From Streptomyces sennicomposti (GTDB taxonomy: Bacteria > Actinomycetota > Actinomycetes > Streptomycetales > Streptomycetaceae), in NCBI RefSeq assembly GCF_019890635.1, contig NZ_JAIOAB010000001.1, positions 1-64,000 on the forward strand: a DNA stretch of 64,000 nucleotides, written 5' to 3'. Below, piece by piece: positions 9,029 to 19,300 of the stretch; within the stretch, counting starts at the first letter, position 1; each line of letters starts with the position of its first letter. The notes under the pieces are model-generated. The model saw only the letters and a program-made list of their open reading frames with translations, had not been told where the DNA came from and ran no database searches. A program made the position numbers and the translations under genes.

Positions 9029-9568
9029 TCACCTTCCGCCGGGCGCGGCCACGGGCGCGACGGTGGTGTGCCGGGGCGGCTCGGCGACCGCGGCGAACAA
9101 CGGCCGGGCCACCTCCGCGTAGGTCCGGGGGGACATGGCGAGCGAGCGGTCGAGGCGGGCGGCGTTGAACCAGATCTCGTCCTGTTCGAGCAGCTCGGGA
9201 TCGACCACGAGGCGCAGCCGCGGGTCGAAGGAGAACGGCACGATCGCGCCGCTCACGCAGCCGGTGAGCCGCTCGGCGGTCTCCCGGTCGGCGAAGTCGG
9301 CCCGGGCGCCGCCCGCGGTGCGGGCGGCGGCCGCCAGGTCGACGCGCCGGTCGCCGGGCACCACCGTGAGCACGTAGGCCGAGCGCTTACGGCCCAGTGC
9401 CACGCGCAGGACGATGGACTTGGCGGACTGGTGCAGCGGGTGTCCGCGCAGCAGGCTGGCCAGATCGGTGCGGCCCTCGGCGCGGTGCGTGACCTCGCGG
9501 TAGCCGCAGCCGGCGCCGTCGAGGAGGGCGAGCACCCGGTCGTAGGTGGTCATCGTGTGCGCAGTCAT
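9029..9568 (-). CDS. YbaK/EbsC (ProX-like) aminoacyl-tRNA deacylase domain protein
   Basis: 179 residues from ATG 9568. The YbaK fold is seen in AKSIVLRVALGRKRSAYVLT (the conserved Lys of the deacylase site), VVPGDRRVDLAAAA, and GCVSGAIVPFSF, the family's GG/SP-type substrate loop. Stand-alone members hydrolyse misacylated tRNAs such as Ala- or Cys-tRNA-Pro. It lies 14 bp after sbnB and so is in its operon. In this setting it might clear tRNA mischarged with the non-protein amino acid Dap or a derivative (inference). Otherwise it is an ordinary housekeeping proofreader caught in the operon. Confidence 0.85.
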   Translation of the reverse strand: MTAHTMTTYDRVLALLDGAGCGYREVTHRAEGRTDLASLLRGHPLHQSAKSIVLRVALGRKRSAYVLTVVPGDRRVDLAAAARTAGGARADFADRETAERLTGCVSGAIVPFSFDPRLRLVVDPELLEQDEIWFNAARLDRSLAMSPRTYAEVARPLFAAVAEPPRHTTVAPVAAPGGR

Positions 9569-9582
9569 CGGGATCGGCCCCT

Positions 9583-10620
9583 TCAGCCGTAGCGGCGGGT
9601 CTCGTGGAAGAAGCCCTCCACCAGGTCGAGCCGTCCGGTCTCCTGGACGGTGTCGTAGACGTACTTGCCGAGCGCCAGGTCGAGGACGCCGAGGCCGAAC
9701 GGGGAGAAGATCACCGGCTTGTCGTCCGGCACCCCGGCGGCGCCGGTGAGGACGTCGTGGAGGGTGCCCTCGATGAAGTCCCGGTGACCGACGCGCTGTT
9801 CGGCCAGGTGCGGCGAGGTGCCGGCCTTCAGGCAGTGCTCGACGTCGTCGACGAAGTTGGCGGCGGACAGCACGACGTCGGTGCCCAAATCCCGCAGCGA
9901 CAGGTGCAGGACCAGCGGGTCGTGGGCGAACCAGCCGGGGTGGTCGATGTGCGGTGTCGCGGCGACGGTGGCGAAGACGACGAGGTCGCTGCCGCGGATC
10001 AGCGACTCGGCGCCGTCGTGCACGGTGACGTTCGCGTCGCCCGCCGTGGCGCCGACGGTGCCGGCGAACTGCCGCGCGTACTCGGCCTTGAGGTCGTGCA
10101 CCCCTATCTCGTCGAACTCCCAGCCGGTGCCCGCCAGGAAGTCGTGCACGTACCGCGCGATGAGCCCGGTGCCGATGTATCCGACGCGCCGGGGGCGTAC
10201 GCCGCGGGCCTCGCTGAGCCTGCGCGCGGCGAGCGCCGCCGAGGCGGCCGTGCGGGAGGCGCTGATGATGGAGGACTCCACGCAGGCCAGCGGGTATCCG
10301 GTGGCCGGGTCGTTGAGGATGAGCACGGCCGAGGCGCGGGGCAGGCCGGAGGTGATGTTGCCGGGGAAGCTGGATATCCACTTGATGCCGTCCACGGCGA
10401 TGTCGCCTCCCACCGAAGCCGGCAGCGCGATGATGCGCGCGTCGGGCCGGTCGGGGAAGCGCAGGAAGTAGGAGGGCGGGTTGACGGTGCCGCCCGCTCC
10501 GTGGAGTCGGTAGGCGTCCTCGATGATCCCGGTGACCTCGATGTGCCGTCCGGTCAGGGCGCGGTCGACCTCGGCACCGGGGATCACGGCGAAGCTGGGC
10601 GTCTGTGTAGGGGAGGGCAT
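9583..10620 (-). CDS. sbnB: SbnB-type dehydrogenase for 2,3-diaminopropionate synthesis
   Basis: 345 residues, ornithine-cyclodeaminase/mu-crystallin fold. The NAD-binding motif GYIGTGLIARYV lies near residue 145; GIKWISSFPGN and the FSPFGLGVLDLALGKYVYD tail are characteristic of the SbnB subfamily. SbnB oxidatively hydrolyses N-(1-amino-1-carboxy-2-ethyl)-glutamate to L-Dap, 2-oxoglutarate and ammonium. The partner SbnA is encoded divergently at 12224, giving a full Dap pathway. The start is ATG 10620, only 8 bp after the promoter hexamer TAGCGT, so there is no room for a ribosome-binding site and translation is probably leaderless. Dap is presumably an NRPS building block here. Confidence 0.92.
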   Translation of the reverse strand: MPSPTQTPSFAVIPGAEVDRALTGRHIEVTGIIEDAYRLHGAGGTVNPPSYFLRFPDRPDARIIALPASVGGDIAVDGIKWISSFPGNITSGLPRASAVLILNDPATGYPLACVESSIISASRTAASAALAARRLSEARGVRPRRVGYIGTGLIARYVHDFLAGTGWEFDEIGVHDLKAEYARQFAGTVGATAGDANVTVHDGAESLIRGSDLVVFATVAATPHIDHPGWFAHDPLVLHLSLRDLGTDVVLSAANFVDDVEHCLKAGTSPHLAEQRVGHRDFIEGTLHDVLTGAAGVPDDKPVIFSPFGLGVLDLALGKYVYDTVQETGRLDLVEGFFHETRRYG

Positions 10621-10642
10621 GGGCCAGGACGCTAAGGACGCC

Positions 10643-10660
10643 TCCTATAGCCCGGATATC
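10643..10660 (-). promoter_or_regulatory. Candidate SARP box of sbnB
   Basis: Minus strand reads GATATCC-GGGC-TATAGGA (7-4-7, 11-bp period). Exactly 8 bp later comes TAGCGT (10634-10629), an excellent TANNNT -10. ATG follows after 8 further bases. It is one of the best examples of the shared promoter design. Confidence 0.75.
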
Positions 10661-11118
10661 ACGCCATCGCGGCCGAAAGCACCGTGCCTGACCGCCGTGC
10701 GTGACCGCCGTTCGCCACCCCGCGCACGACCGCCGTACAGCCGCCTCGGCGACGCCGGCGCGCACCCCGGCCTTCGCGGTGATGCCGCCTCCCCGGTGAG
10801 GTCCACGAGAGGCATCGGGACCCGGCGACGCCGCCACCCGCCGGCATGGCCCGTTCGCGCCCGCGCCGAAAGACGTATTCAGCGCGTTCGCCTCCCGGAC
10901 GACCCGGAAGAAGCGGACCGATTCCTGAAGAATGCGGAACCCGTCGGGCCGCTGATGTCGAGGAGTTCGGCGAGTTCGGCCTACGCGTACGCCTTGCCGG
11001 CGCCGGCATGTTCGACCGGCCCCGTCACGCCGGGCCCTCTCCTCGCCGGATCGCGTTCGGTTCACGTCCCGCCGAAAGCGAGGAGATTCCCTGCGCCGAG
11101 CTATTGCGGCCGCCGCCC
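10661..11118. other. Intergenic region between divergent promoters
   Basis: About 460 bases between the sbnB and oxygenase promoters. I see no gene, RNA or repeat in it. Open frames crossing it are Arg/Pro-rich and lack ribosome-binding sites. Base composition is somewhat less GC-rich near 10870-10940 than in the flanking genes. Confidence 0.5.
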
Positions 11119-11136
11119 GATAGGGGGCGTATAGCC
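11119..11136 (+). promoter_or_regulatory. Candidate SARP box of the SyrP-like oxygenase gene
   Basis: GATAGGG-GGCG-TATAGCC, 7-4-7 with 11-bp period. Eight bases on is GATTCT (11145-11150), then 7 bases, then ATG 11158. Spacing is identical to the promoter of the NRPS gene at 32136. Confidence 0.75.
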
Positions 11137-11157
11137 CGCGGCGGGATTCTCGTGCTC

Positions 11158-12075
11158 ATGACGGATACCATCACCTGGGCCCCCGCGCAGATCACTCCCG
11201 CGGACGGGCCGCTCCTCGGCCACCTGACCGGGCGGCTCGACGACCTGCTGCTCGCCAACGGCGCCGTGGTGCTCCGCGGCTTCGGGATCACGCCCGCCGC
11301 GCTCGACGGCGTACTCGACCGCGTCCTGCCCAACCGGCTCGCGTACGTGCACGGGAACTCGCCGCGCAGCCATGTCGGCGACCGGATCTACACGTCCACC
11401 GAGTACCCCGCCGACCAGACCATCTCGATGCACAACGAGCTGTCGTACTCGGCGAAGTGGCCGTCCCGGCTCGCCTTCTACTGCGAGACGACACCGGGCT
11501 CCGGCGGCGCCACGCCGGTCGTGCCGGGCGACGCCTGGCTCGCGGCCCTGTCGCCCGAACTGCGGGCCGCCTTCGCCGACGGCGTGCGTTACACGCAGAA
11601 CCTGCACGACGGGCACGGCTTCGGCAAGAGCTGGCAGGAGACCTTCGAGACGTCCGAGCGCGACGAGGTGGAGCGGCACCTGGCGGAGATGGCCGGCGCC
11701 ACCTGGGAGTGGAAGCGCGACGGCGGGCTGCGGATCGCCCAGCTGCGCCCGGCCGTCCTCACGCACCCGGTGACCGGCACGCTGGTCTGGTTCAACCAGG
11801 CCGACCAGTGGCATCACGCGGCGCTCGGCGACGAGACCGCCGCCGCCCTCGCCAGGATCATGCCGGAGGAGGACCTGCCGCAGCACGTCACCTACGCGGA
11901 CGGGTCGCCGATCGCCCCCGAGCACGTCCTGGAGATCCGCGACCGGGGTCTGGAGACCGCGGTGGACGTCGACTGGGTGGCCGGCGACCTGATGGTCGTC
12001 GACAACGTGCTGGTGGCGCACGGACGCCGGCCGTACGGGGGCGCGCGACGCGTCCTGGTGGCCATGTCCGACTGA
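11158..12075 (+). CDS. SyrP/TauD-like Fe(II)/2-oxoglutarate oxygenase (amino acid hydroxylase)
   Basis: 305 residues of TfdA/TauD fold. The metal site is visible as the H-x-E of SMHNELSYS (about residue 100) and the distal His of VLVAHGRRPYGG near the C-terminus, where the Arg for 2-oxoglutarate also lies. Family members such as SyrP hydroxylate the beta-carbon of carrier-bound Asp and related residues. The gene begins 7 bp after a candidate -10 element, with no Shine-Dalgarno, so it is likely leaderless. A paralogue is encoded at 29730-30674, and both contain the NIYTSTEYP/DYPP-like and HNE segments. A terminator follows the stop. It probably hydroxylates one NRPS-bound residue (inference). 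Confidence 0.85.
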   Translation: MTDTITWAPAQITPADGPLLGHLTGRLDDLLLANGAVVLRGFGITPAALDGVLDRVLPNRLAYVHGNSPRSHVGDRIYTSTEYPADQTISMHNELSYSAKWPSRLAFYCETTPGSGGATPVVPGDAWLAALSPELRAAFADGVRYTQNLHDGHGFGKSWQETFETSERDEVERHLAEMAGATWEWKRDGGLRIAQLRPAVLTHPVTGTLVWFNQADQWHHAALGDETAAALARIMPEEDLPQHVTYADGSPIAPEHVLEIRDRGLETAVDVDWVAGDLMVVDNVLVAHGRRPYGGARRVLVAMSD

Positions 12076-12091
12076 CCCGGCGCGCCCCCAG

Positions 12092-12123
12092 AGCCCGGCT
12101 CCGGTGCGTGGAGCCGGGCTTTC
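12092..12123 (+). terminator. Rho-independent-type terminator
   Basis: Perfect 11-bp stem AGCCCGGCTCC / GGAGCCGGGCT with a 7-base loop followed by TTT, 16 bp after the oxygenase stop codon. Confidence 0.8.
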
Positions 12124-12161
12124 CGGCACGTCCTCCGTATTCGTTTTCGCGCCGGGTTCCG

Positions 12162-12179
12162 TATAGGGGCCCTATAGCC
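12162..12179 (+). promoter_or_regulatory. Candidate SARP box of sbnA
   Basis: TATAGGG-GCCC-TATAGCC, also a 7-bp inverted repeat around its centre. Eight bases later is AACCGT (12188-12193), a NANNNT hexamer. Here a short leader with GAGGGG precedes the ATG, unlike the leaderless cases. Confidence 0.75.
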
Positions 12180-12223
12180 ACCGGACCAACCGTTGGGGCA
12201 GGTGTTTTCGAAGAGGGGTGGCT

Positions 12224-13219
12224 ATGAACGGGACAGCTGCGGGCGGCATCCTCGGAACGGTCGGGGGAACGCCCCTGGTGGAACTCAGCCGGCTGGCGCC
12301 GGACTTCCCCGGAAAGGTCTTCGCCAAGATCGAGGGCTTCAATCCGGGGGGCAGCATAAAAGACAGGACCGCGGTCAGCATGGTCCTCGAAGGGATTCAG
12401 AACGGAGAAATCGACCCGGTCCGCTCGGTGGTCGTCGAATCGAGCTCCGGCAATCTCGCCGTCGGCATCGCACAGCTCTGCCGCTACCACGGCATCCGGT
12501 TCGTCTGCGTGGTCGACGCCAAGACCTCACGGCAGAACCTGGCGATCCTGCGGGCCTACGGCGCCGAGATCGAGGAGGTGACCGAGCCGGACCCGGTCAG
12601 CGGCGAGTACCTGGAGCGCCGGCTGCGGCGGGTGCGCGAGCTGGTGGCGACCCTCCCGCACGCGTTCTGGCCCAACCAGTACGCCAATCCGCGCAACCCC
12701 GCGGCGCACGGGCGCACGATGCGCGAGATAGCCGAGGCCCTGGACGGCAAGGTCGACTATCTGTTCTGCGCCACCAGCACCACCGGGACGCTCCAGGGCT
12801 GCGCCCAGTACGCCAGGGAACACGCCCTCGGCACGACCATGGTCGCGGTCGACGCCGTCGGCAGTGTGCTCTTCGACGACCACGGCGAGAAGGTGACCCG
12901 GCTCATCCCCGGGCACGGCGCGTCGATCCGGCCCGCCCTCTTCGACCCGACGGCCGCGGACCGGGTGGTGCACGTCACCGACCTGGACGCCGTGGTCGGC
13001 TGCCGGCGCCTCGTCGGCCGGGAGGCGGTCCTCGCCGGCGGCTCGTCCGGCGCGGTCGTCGCGGCGTTCCAGCAGATCGGCAAGTCGATCCCGAAGGGCT
13101 CCACCTGTGTGCTGCTCTTCCCCGACCGGGGCGACCGCTACCTCGACACCATCTACGACGACCGATGGGTGAGCGAGCGGTTCGGCGAGGTCTCCCAGCT
13201 GTGGAAGACAGCGGGCTGA
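12224..13219 (+). CDS. sbnA: SbnA-type PLP enzyme, N-(2-amino-2-carboxyethyl)-L-glutamate synthase
   Basis: 331 residues of the cysteine-synthase (fold-type II PLP) family. NPGGSIKDR contains the PLP-lysine; ESSSGNLAVG is the substrate loop and GGSSGAVVAA the phosphate-binding loop. Motifs PNQYANPRNPAAHGRTM and CATSTTGTLQGC agree with SbnA. The enzyme joins O-phosphoserine and glutamate to give the precursor that SbnB cleaves to L-Dap. ATG 12224 is chosen over GTG 12218 because GAGGGG is spaced correctly. It is the first gene of a plus-strand unit continuing, after 164 bp, into the large NRPS gene. Confidence 0.93.
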   Translation: MNGTAAGGILGTVGGTPLVELSRLAPDFPGKVFAKIEGFNPGGSIKDRTAVSMVLEGIQNGEIDPVRSVVVESSSGNLAVGIAQLCRYHGIRFVCVVDAKTSRQNLAILRAYGAEIEEVTEPDPVSGEYLERRLRRVRELVATLPHAFWPNQYANPRNPAAHGRTMREIAEALDGKVDYLFCATSTTGTLQGCAQYAREHALGTTMVAVDAVGSVLFDDHGEKVTRLIPGHGASIRPALFDPTAADRVVHVTDLDAVVGCRRLVGREAVLAGGSSGAVVAAFQQIGKSIPKGSTCVLLFPDRGDRYLDTIYDDRWVSERFGEVSQLWKTAG

Positions 13220-13271
13220 CCGGGCCCGGCTGAGCGACTCGCCTGCTCGGCACCGCACTCGAGCATCCGTC

Positions 13272-13315
13272 ACATCACTTCGACCACCCGAATACATCAC
13301 TTCAACCACCCGAAT
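13272..13315 (+). repeat. Two tandem 22-bp direct repeats upstream of NRPS gene
   Basis: Copies at 13272-13293 and 13294-13315 differ by one base (ACATCACTTC, then G or A, then ACCACCCGAAT). The 22-bp period equals two helical turns, suggesting cooperative protein binding on one DNA face. The second copy abuts a candidate SARP-type repeat. Confidence 0.7.
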
Positions 13316-13331
13316 ATGGAGCGGGTATGGC
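13314..13331 (+). promoter_or_regulatory. Candidate SARP-like box (TATGG type) upstream of NRPS gene
   Basis: ATATGGA-GCGG-GTATGGC, 7-4-7 with 11-bp period. A CAGCAT hexamer starts 9 bp downstream (13341), one base off the usual 8. It differs from the ATAG-type boxes but matches those at 25627 and 32048. Confidence 0.5.
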
Positions 13332-13383
13332 GGCCCTCGCCAGCATCGGCAGGCTGTTGCATCCGTAACTGGGAGAGGCCGAG

Positions 13384-16300
13384 ATGACCCCGAAGGAATC
13401 CACGACGACCCCGGCCGCCGACGATGTGCGCGCCCGACTGCTGCGGCAGCGACTGGCCGGAGGGGGGCGGCGGGCGCGTGCGGGCATCGAGCCGGCCGAC
13501 CGGTCCGGCCACCTGCCGCTCTCCTTCGGGCAGGAGCAGATGTGGTTCCTCAGCCGGCTCGACCCGGACAGCACCGAATACCTGGTCCCGGTCGCGTTCC
13601 GGCTGCGCGGGCCGCTCGACGAGGCGGCGCTCGGCCGGGCCTGGGACGCGATGACCGCCCGTCACGAGATCCTGCGCACCCGGCACGTGCTGACCGGCAC
13701 CGAGCCCGAGCAACTCGTCGACGCTCCCCGTACGGGCACGCTCGCCGTCACCCGCGCCGCGTCCGAGGCGGACGCCCGCGCCGTGGTGGAGGGCGAGTGC
13801 GCACGGCCCTTCGACCTGGCGGCCGACTGGCCGACGCGGGCCGGCCTGATCCGGATCGCCGACGACGACCACGTCCTGCTGCTGGTCTCGCACCACATAG
13901 CGTGCGACGCCTGGTCCACCGGCATCCTCGTGTCCGAACTGTCCACGGCCTACGCGGCGTTCGCCGAGGGCCGCGACCTGCCTCTGGCGCCGCCCGCCCT
14001 GCAGTACGCCGACTTCGCGGCCTGGCAGCGGGGGCAGGCCTCCGGTGAGCGGTTCGCGCGCCGGCTCTCCTACTGGAAGACCCGTCTCGCCGGGCTCGAA
14101 CCCCTGGAGCTGCCCTTCGACCGCCCGCGCCCCCCGGTGCGCGGCCACGGCGGCGCCGAGGTGGACCTCGTCCTGTCCGATGCCGTCGCCGACCGGGTCA
14201 GGGCCGTCGCCGAGGCGCAGGACACCACGGTCTTCACCGTGCTGCTCGCCGCGTACCAGCTGCTGCTCGGCCGCTACACCGGCCGGCGCGAGGCGGCGGT
14301 CGGCACCGTCGTCTCCGGCCGAGGCCGCCCCGAACTGCAGGGCATGCTCGGCTACGGCGTCAACACCCTGGTCCTGAGGAACCGTTGGGGCGCCGGTGAC
14401 TCGTTCGCCGAGCTGGTCGCCGCCGCCAAGCGCGGCAGCCTGGACGCGTACGACAACCAGGCCGTCCCCTTCGCGAAGGTCGTCGCGGAGGTCGAGCCCG
14501 AGCGCGACCTGTCCCGCACCCCGGTGTACCAGGCCGTCTTCACGATGCACGAGGGCGGCGGCGCGGGACCCGCGCTGCCCGGCATCACCGCCGAGCCCTT
14601 CCTCGCCGACGGCGGCGTGGCCCGCTGCGACCTCGAACTCCAGGTGCGCGACTCCAGGACGGGCCCGCTCACCGGCCGCCTCATCTACGCCACCGACCTG
14701 TTCGACCGCGAGACCGTCGACCGGATGGGCCGCCACCTGGCCGGGCTGCTCGACGCGCTGACCGCCACGCCCGAACGCCCCGTGTCCGCCCTGGAGATCC
14801 TCGACGACGGCGAGCGGGACCGCTTCCTCGCCGCCGGCCGGGGCGCGGCGGGCGGCCCGCACCGCTCCGTCCTGGAGCGCTTCACCGAGCAGGCCGCGGC
14901 CACGCCCGACGCGCCCGCCGTGACCGGCGCGGGCACCGCCACCTTCCAGGAGCTCGACGACCGCGCGGGCGTCATCGCCGGGCGGCTGGCCCGCGAGGGC
15001 GTCGCGGTGGAATCCGTCGTCGGCGTGCTGCTCGACCGCGGGCCCGATCTGCTCGCCGCCATGCTCGGCGCCTGGCGCGCGGGCGGCGGCTACGTCCCGC
15101 TCGATCCGGAGTACCCGGCGGAGCGCTGGGCCGCGCTGCTCGCCGACTCCGGCGCACAGGCGCTGGTCACCGACCGGGCCAGGGCCGCGCGGCTCGCCGG
15201 GGAGTTCGAGGGCACGATCGTGGTCGTGGACGAGGCCGATCCGCGGGACGCCGCACCGGCGCCGCGCGTGCCGCCCGGTCCGGACGCGCTGGCGTACATC
15301 ATCTACACCTCGGGCTCGACCGGCCGCCCCAAGGGCGTGCAGATCTCGCACTCCGCGCTGGCCGTCCACCTCGACTGGGTGCTCTCCGAGTACATCGGCG
15401 ACGCGGGCTGCACGGGCGCCCCGCTGTTCTCCACGGTCTCCTCGGACGTCGTGGTGCCGGTGCTGTACGGGCCGCTGCTCGCGGGGCTTCCCGTGCACAT
15501 GCTGCCGCAGAACCTCGATCTGGCCGATCTGGGGCGGGAGCTGGCGCTCGGCGCCCCGTACGCGTTCGTCAAACTCACCCCCGGGCACCTCGACATGCTC
15601 GGCCACCAGCTCGCCGACGCCGACGTGAACGGCCTCGCGCACGTGGTCGTCACCGGCGGCGACGCGCTGCTCGGCCCGACCGCGGAGCGCTGGGACGCGC
15701 TGCTCGGCGCCGGCCGGCTCATCAACGAGTACGGGCCCACCGAGATCACCGTGGGCAACTCGACGCACCCGGTGGCCGGTCCGCAGCGCGAGGTGGTCCC
15801 CATCGGCCGCCCCATCCCCGCCACCACCATGTACGTGCTCGACGCATCCCTCTGCCCCGTCCCGCCCGGTGTCGTCGGCGAGGTCTGCGTCGGCGGCGCC
15901 GGCGTGGCCCGCGGCTATGTGGGCCGGCCGGAGGCGACCGCCGAGAAGTTCCTGCCCGACCCCTTCGGGGCGCCCGGCGCCCGCATCTACCGCACCGGCG
16001 ACCTGGGCCGGGTGCTCCTGGACGGCAGCGTCGAGTTCGCGGGCCGCGTGGACCGGCAGCTGAAGATCCGCGGCTACCGCGTCGAGCCAGCGGAGGTGGA
16101 GGCGGCCCTGACCGCGCACCCGTCCGTCACCGAGGCCCGGGTGCTCGCCGTCGACGGCAGGCTGGCCTCGTACTACGTGCCCGCCGGGGCCGAACCGGCC
16201 TCGGCCGAGCTGCGCGACTGGCTGTCGCGGACCCTGCCCGAGTACATGGTCCCCGGCGCCTTCCAGGCCCTGGAGCGCATCCCGCTCACCCCGGCCGGCA

Positions 16301-19300
16301 AACTGGACGCGGCGGCGCTGCCCGCCCCCGGGCCCGCCGCGGACGCGGCCGGCACGGCGCCGCGCACTCCGCTGGAGCAGCAGGTCGCCGCGGTGTGGGC
16401 CGAGATCCTTCCCGTCGCCGACGTCGGCGTCCACGACAGCTTCTTCGACCTCGGCGGCGACTCCATCCGCGCGGTCGCGCTGGTCGGGGCGCTGCGCACG
16501 GCGGGACACGACGTCTCCGTACGGGACGTGTTCGCCCACCACTGCGTCGCCGGGCTCTGCGACTTCCTCGCGGCCCGTCCGGCGCTGGCCCAGGGCCGGG
16601 ACCAGAGCGTCGCCCCGTTCTCGCTGATCAGCGACGAGGACCGGGCGCGGCTGCCCGAGGGCGCCACCGACGCGTATCCGCTGTCGCAGAACCAGATCGG
16701 CATGCTCGTCGAGATGCTCGCGGACGAGCAGAACAGCTACCACAACGTCACCTCGTTCCGGATCAAGGACCCGGAGCCGTTCTCCCTGGACGCCTGGCGC
16801 GAGGCGGCCCGGATCGCGGTCGCGCGCCACGAGATCCTGCGCACCTCGCTGCACCTGGCCGGATACACGGCGCCGATGCAGGTGGTGCACGGCGAGGCGG
16901 TGATGCCGGTCGACATGGAGGTGCTCGGCCCGCTGCCCGAGGAAGAGCTGCGGGCCGCGCTCGCCGCGTACGCCGCCCGCGACCGCGCGGAACTGTTCGA
17001 CCTGGGCACTCCCACCCTGATGCGGGTGTTCGCCCATGTCACCGACGACGGCGGGTACTGGCTGTCCATCACCGAGTGCCACCCGATCCTGGAGGGCTGG
17101 GGACACCACACCCTGATCATGGAGCTGCTCGATCTGTACGCCCGGCTCAGGGACGGCCGCGAACCGGCGCCGTTCGAGCGTCCGGCCGTCCGGTTCGCGG
17201 ACTTCATCGCCGCCGAGCTGGCGTCCATCGACTCGGCCGACGACCGCGCGTACTGGAAGGGGGTCACCAGCGGCTACGCGCCGATGCGGGTGCCCGTCGG
17301 CTGGGGCGACCCGACGCTGCCGATCGGCTCGCGCTACCTGGTGCGCCGCACCCCCTGGGCCCATCTGGAGGACGGGCTGCGCCGGCTGGCCAGGGCGGCC
17401 GACGCCTCGCTGAAGAGCGTGATGGTCGCCGCGTACACGAAGGTGATGAGCCAGCTCACCGACGAGCCCGCGTTCCACACCGGGCTGGTCTGCGACGCCC
17501 GCCCGGAGGCGGCCGGCGCCGACACGGTCTACGGGATGTACCTCAACACCCTGCCGTTCCCCGTGGACCGGGGCGCCCGGACCTGGCGCGAGCTGGTCTC
17601 CCGTACGTTCGCCCGCGAGGTGGAGCTGTGGCCGCACCGCCGCTACCCGCTCCCGCTGATCCAGCGGGACGTGCCCGGCCGGCAGCGGCTGGTCAACGTC
17701 TACTTCAACTACCAGGACTTCCGGCAGGTCGACACCGATCTGGTCGGCATGGCCGGGACCGACGACTCCCCGACCGAGTTCCCGCTGACCGTCTCCTCGC
17801 GCGTGGGCCACATCTGGGTCACCGCGGACCCCCGCTTCGTGGACGAGCGCAACGCGGACCGCATCGCCTCGATGTTCGCCGCCGTCCTGGAGTCGATGGC
17901 CGCTGATCCGGAGGCGGACGCGCGGGCCGTCCGGCTGCCCGCCGGGGAGCGCCGGCAGCTCGCCGCCTGGACCGAGAAGGTCCGCACCCCGCTCACGCTC
18001 GACGTGCCCCTGACGGTCGCCGGGTTCGCCCGCGAGACCCCTGACGCGCCCGCGCTCACCGACGACTCGGGCACCCTCTCCTACCGGGAGCTGGACGCCC
18101 GCGCGGGCCGTCTCGCCCGCCGTCTCGCCGATGCGAATGTGGGCCCCGAGACGGTCGTGGCCGTGTGCATGGACCGCTCCGCGGACCTGGTCGTCTCGGT
18201 GCTCGCGGTGCTCAGGGCGGGCGCGGCCTGGCTGCCGCTCGACCCGTCGCTGCCCGTGGACCGGCTCGACTACATGCTCTCCGACTCCGGCGCGCGGCTG
18301 CTGCTGACCGGTCGCGGCGCCCCCGCGGCGCTGACCGCCGGCCGCGTCATGCGGTTCGAGGAGCCGACGGACCCGGACAGCGGCCCGGTCCCGGCCGGTC
18401 TTCCCGCGGATCCGGCCCATCTCGCCTACGTCATCTACACCTCGGGCTCGACCGGCCGCCCCAAGGGCGTGCAGGTGCACCGGCGCGGCATGGGCAACCA
18501 TCTGCTCGCCAAGGCGGAGGACCTCGCGCTGACCGCCGCCGACTCCACCGTGCAGAACGCCTCTCAAGGCTTCGACGTCTCCGTGTGGCAGATGCTCGCC
18601 GGCCTGGTCACGGGAGGCCGCACCCGGGTCGTGGACCAGACGGCGGTGCTCGACCCGAAGGCGCTGTTCGCCCTGGTCGCCGACGAGTCGGTCACCGTCC
18701 TCGAAGTGGTCCCGTCCCTGCTGCGCGCCGCCCTCGACCTGTGGGACCTGGGCACGCCCGCGCCCGCCCTCGGGGCGCTGCGCCGGCTCGTGGTCACCGG
18801 TGAGGAACTGCCGCCGGACCTGTGCGCCCGCTGGTTCGCGCGCTACCCGGGGATCCCGCTGGTCAACGCATACGGCCCGACGGAGTGCTCCGACGACATC
18901 ACGCACGCGATCCTCACCGCCGAGGACGCGCCCGCGGACCGGGTGCCCATCGGCAAGGTGGTCCGCAACACCGAGCTCTACGTCCTCGACGGCGAGCTGC
19001 AGCGCGTCCCCGTGGGCGTCGCGGGCGAGTTGTACGCGGGCGGCGCCGGCGTGGCCCGCGGCTACGGCGGCCGTCCCGCGCTGACCGCCGAGCGGTTCGT
19101 CCCCGACCCGTTCGGCGGGCGCCCCGGCGACCGGCTCTACCGCACCGGCGACCTGGCCCGCTGGCGGCCGGACGGCAGCCTGGAGTACCTGGGGCGCGTC
19201 GACGACCAGGTGAAGATCCGCGGGCACCGGGTGGAGCTGGGCGAGATCGAGCTCGCGATCACCGCGACGGGGCTGGTCGGGAACGCCGTCGTCGCGCTCC

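Noticed and set aside
8553..9032. 159-codon minus-strand frame, including ATG 8833 just after a SARP promoter
   Set aside because: The translation is dominated by Arg, Pro and Gly and passes through two strong hairpins; no ribosome-binding site. More likely untranslated leader.
10661..11118. Possible small gene between sbnB and the oxygenase gene
   Set aside because: Open frames on both strands are short or Arg/Pro-rich, without start signals or recognisable motifs.
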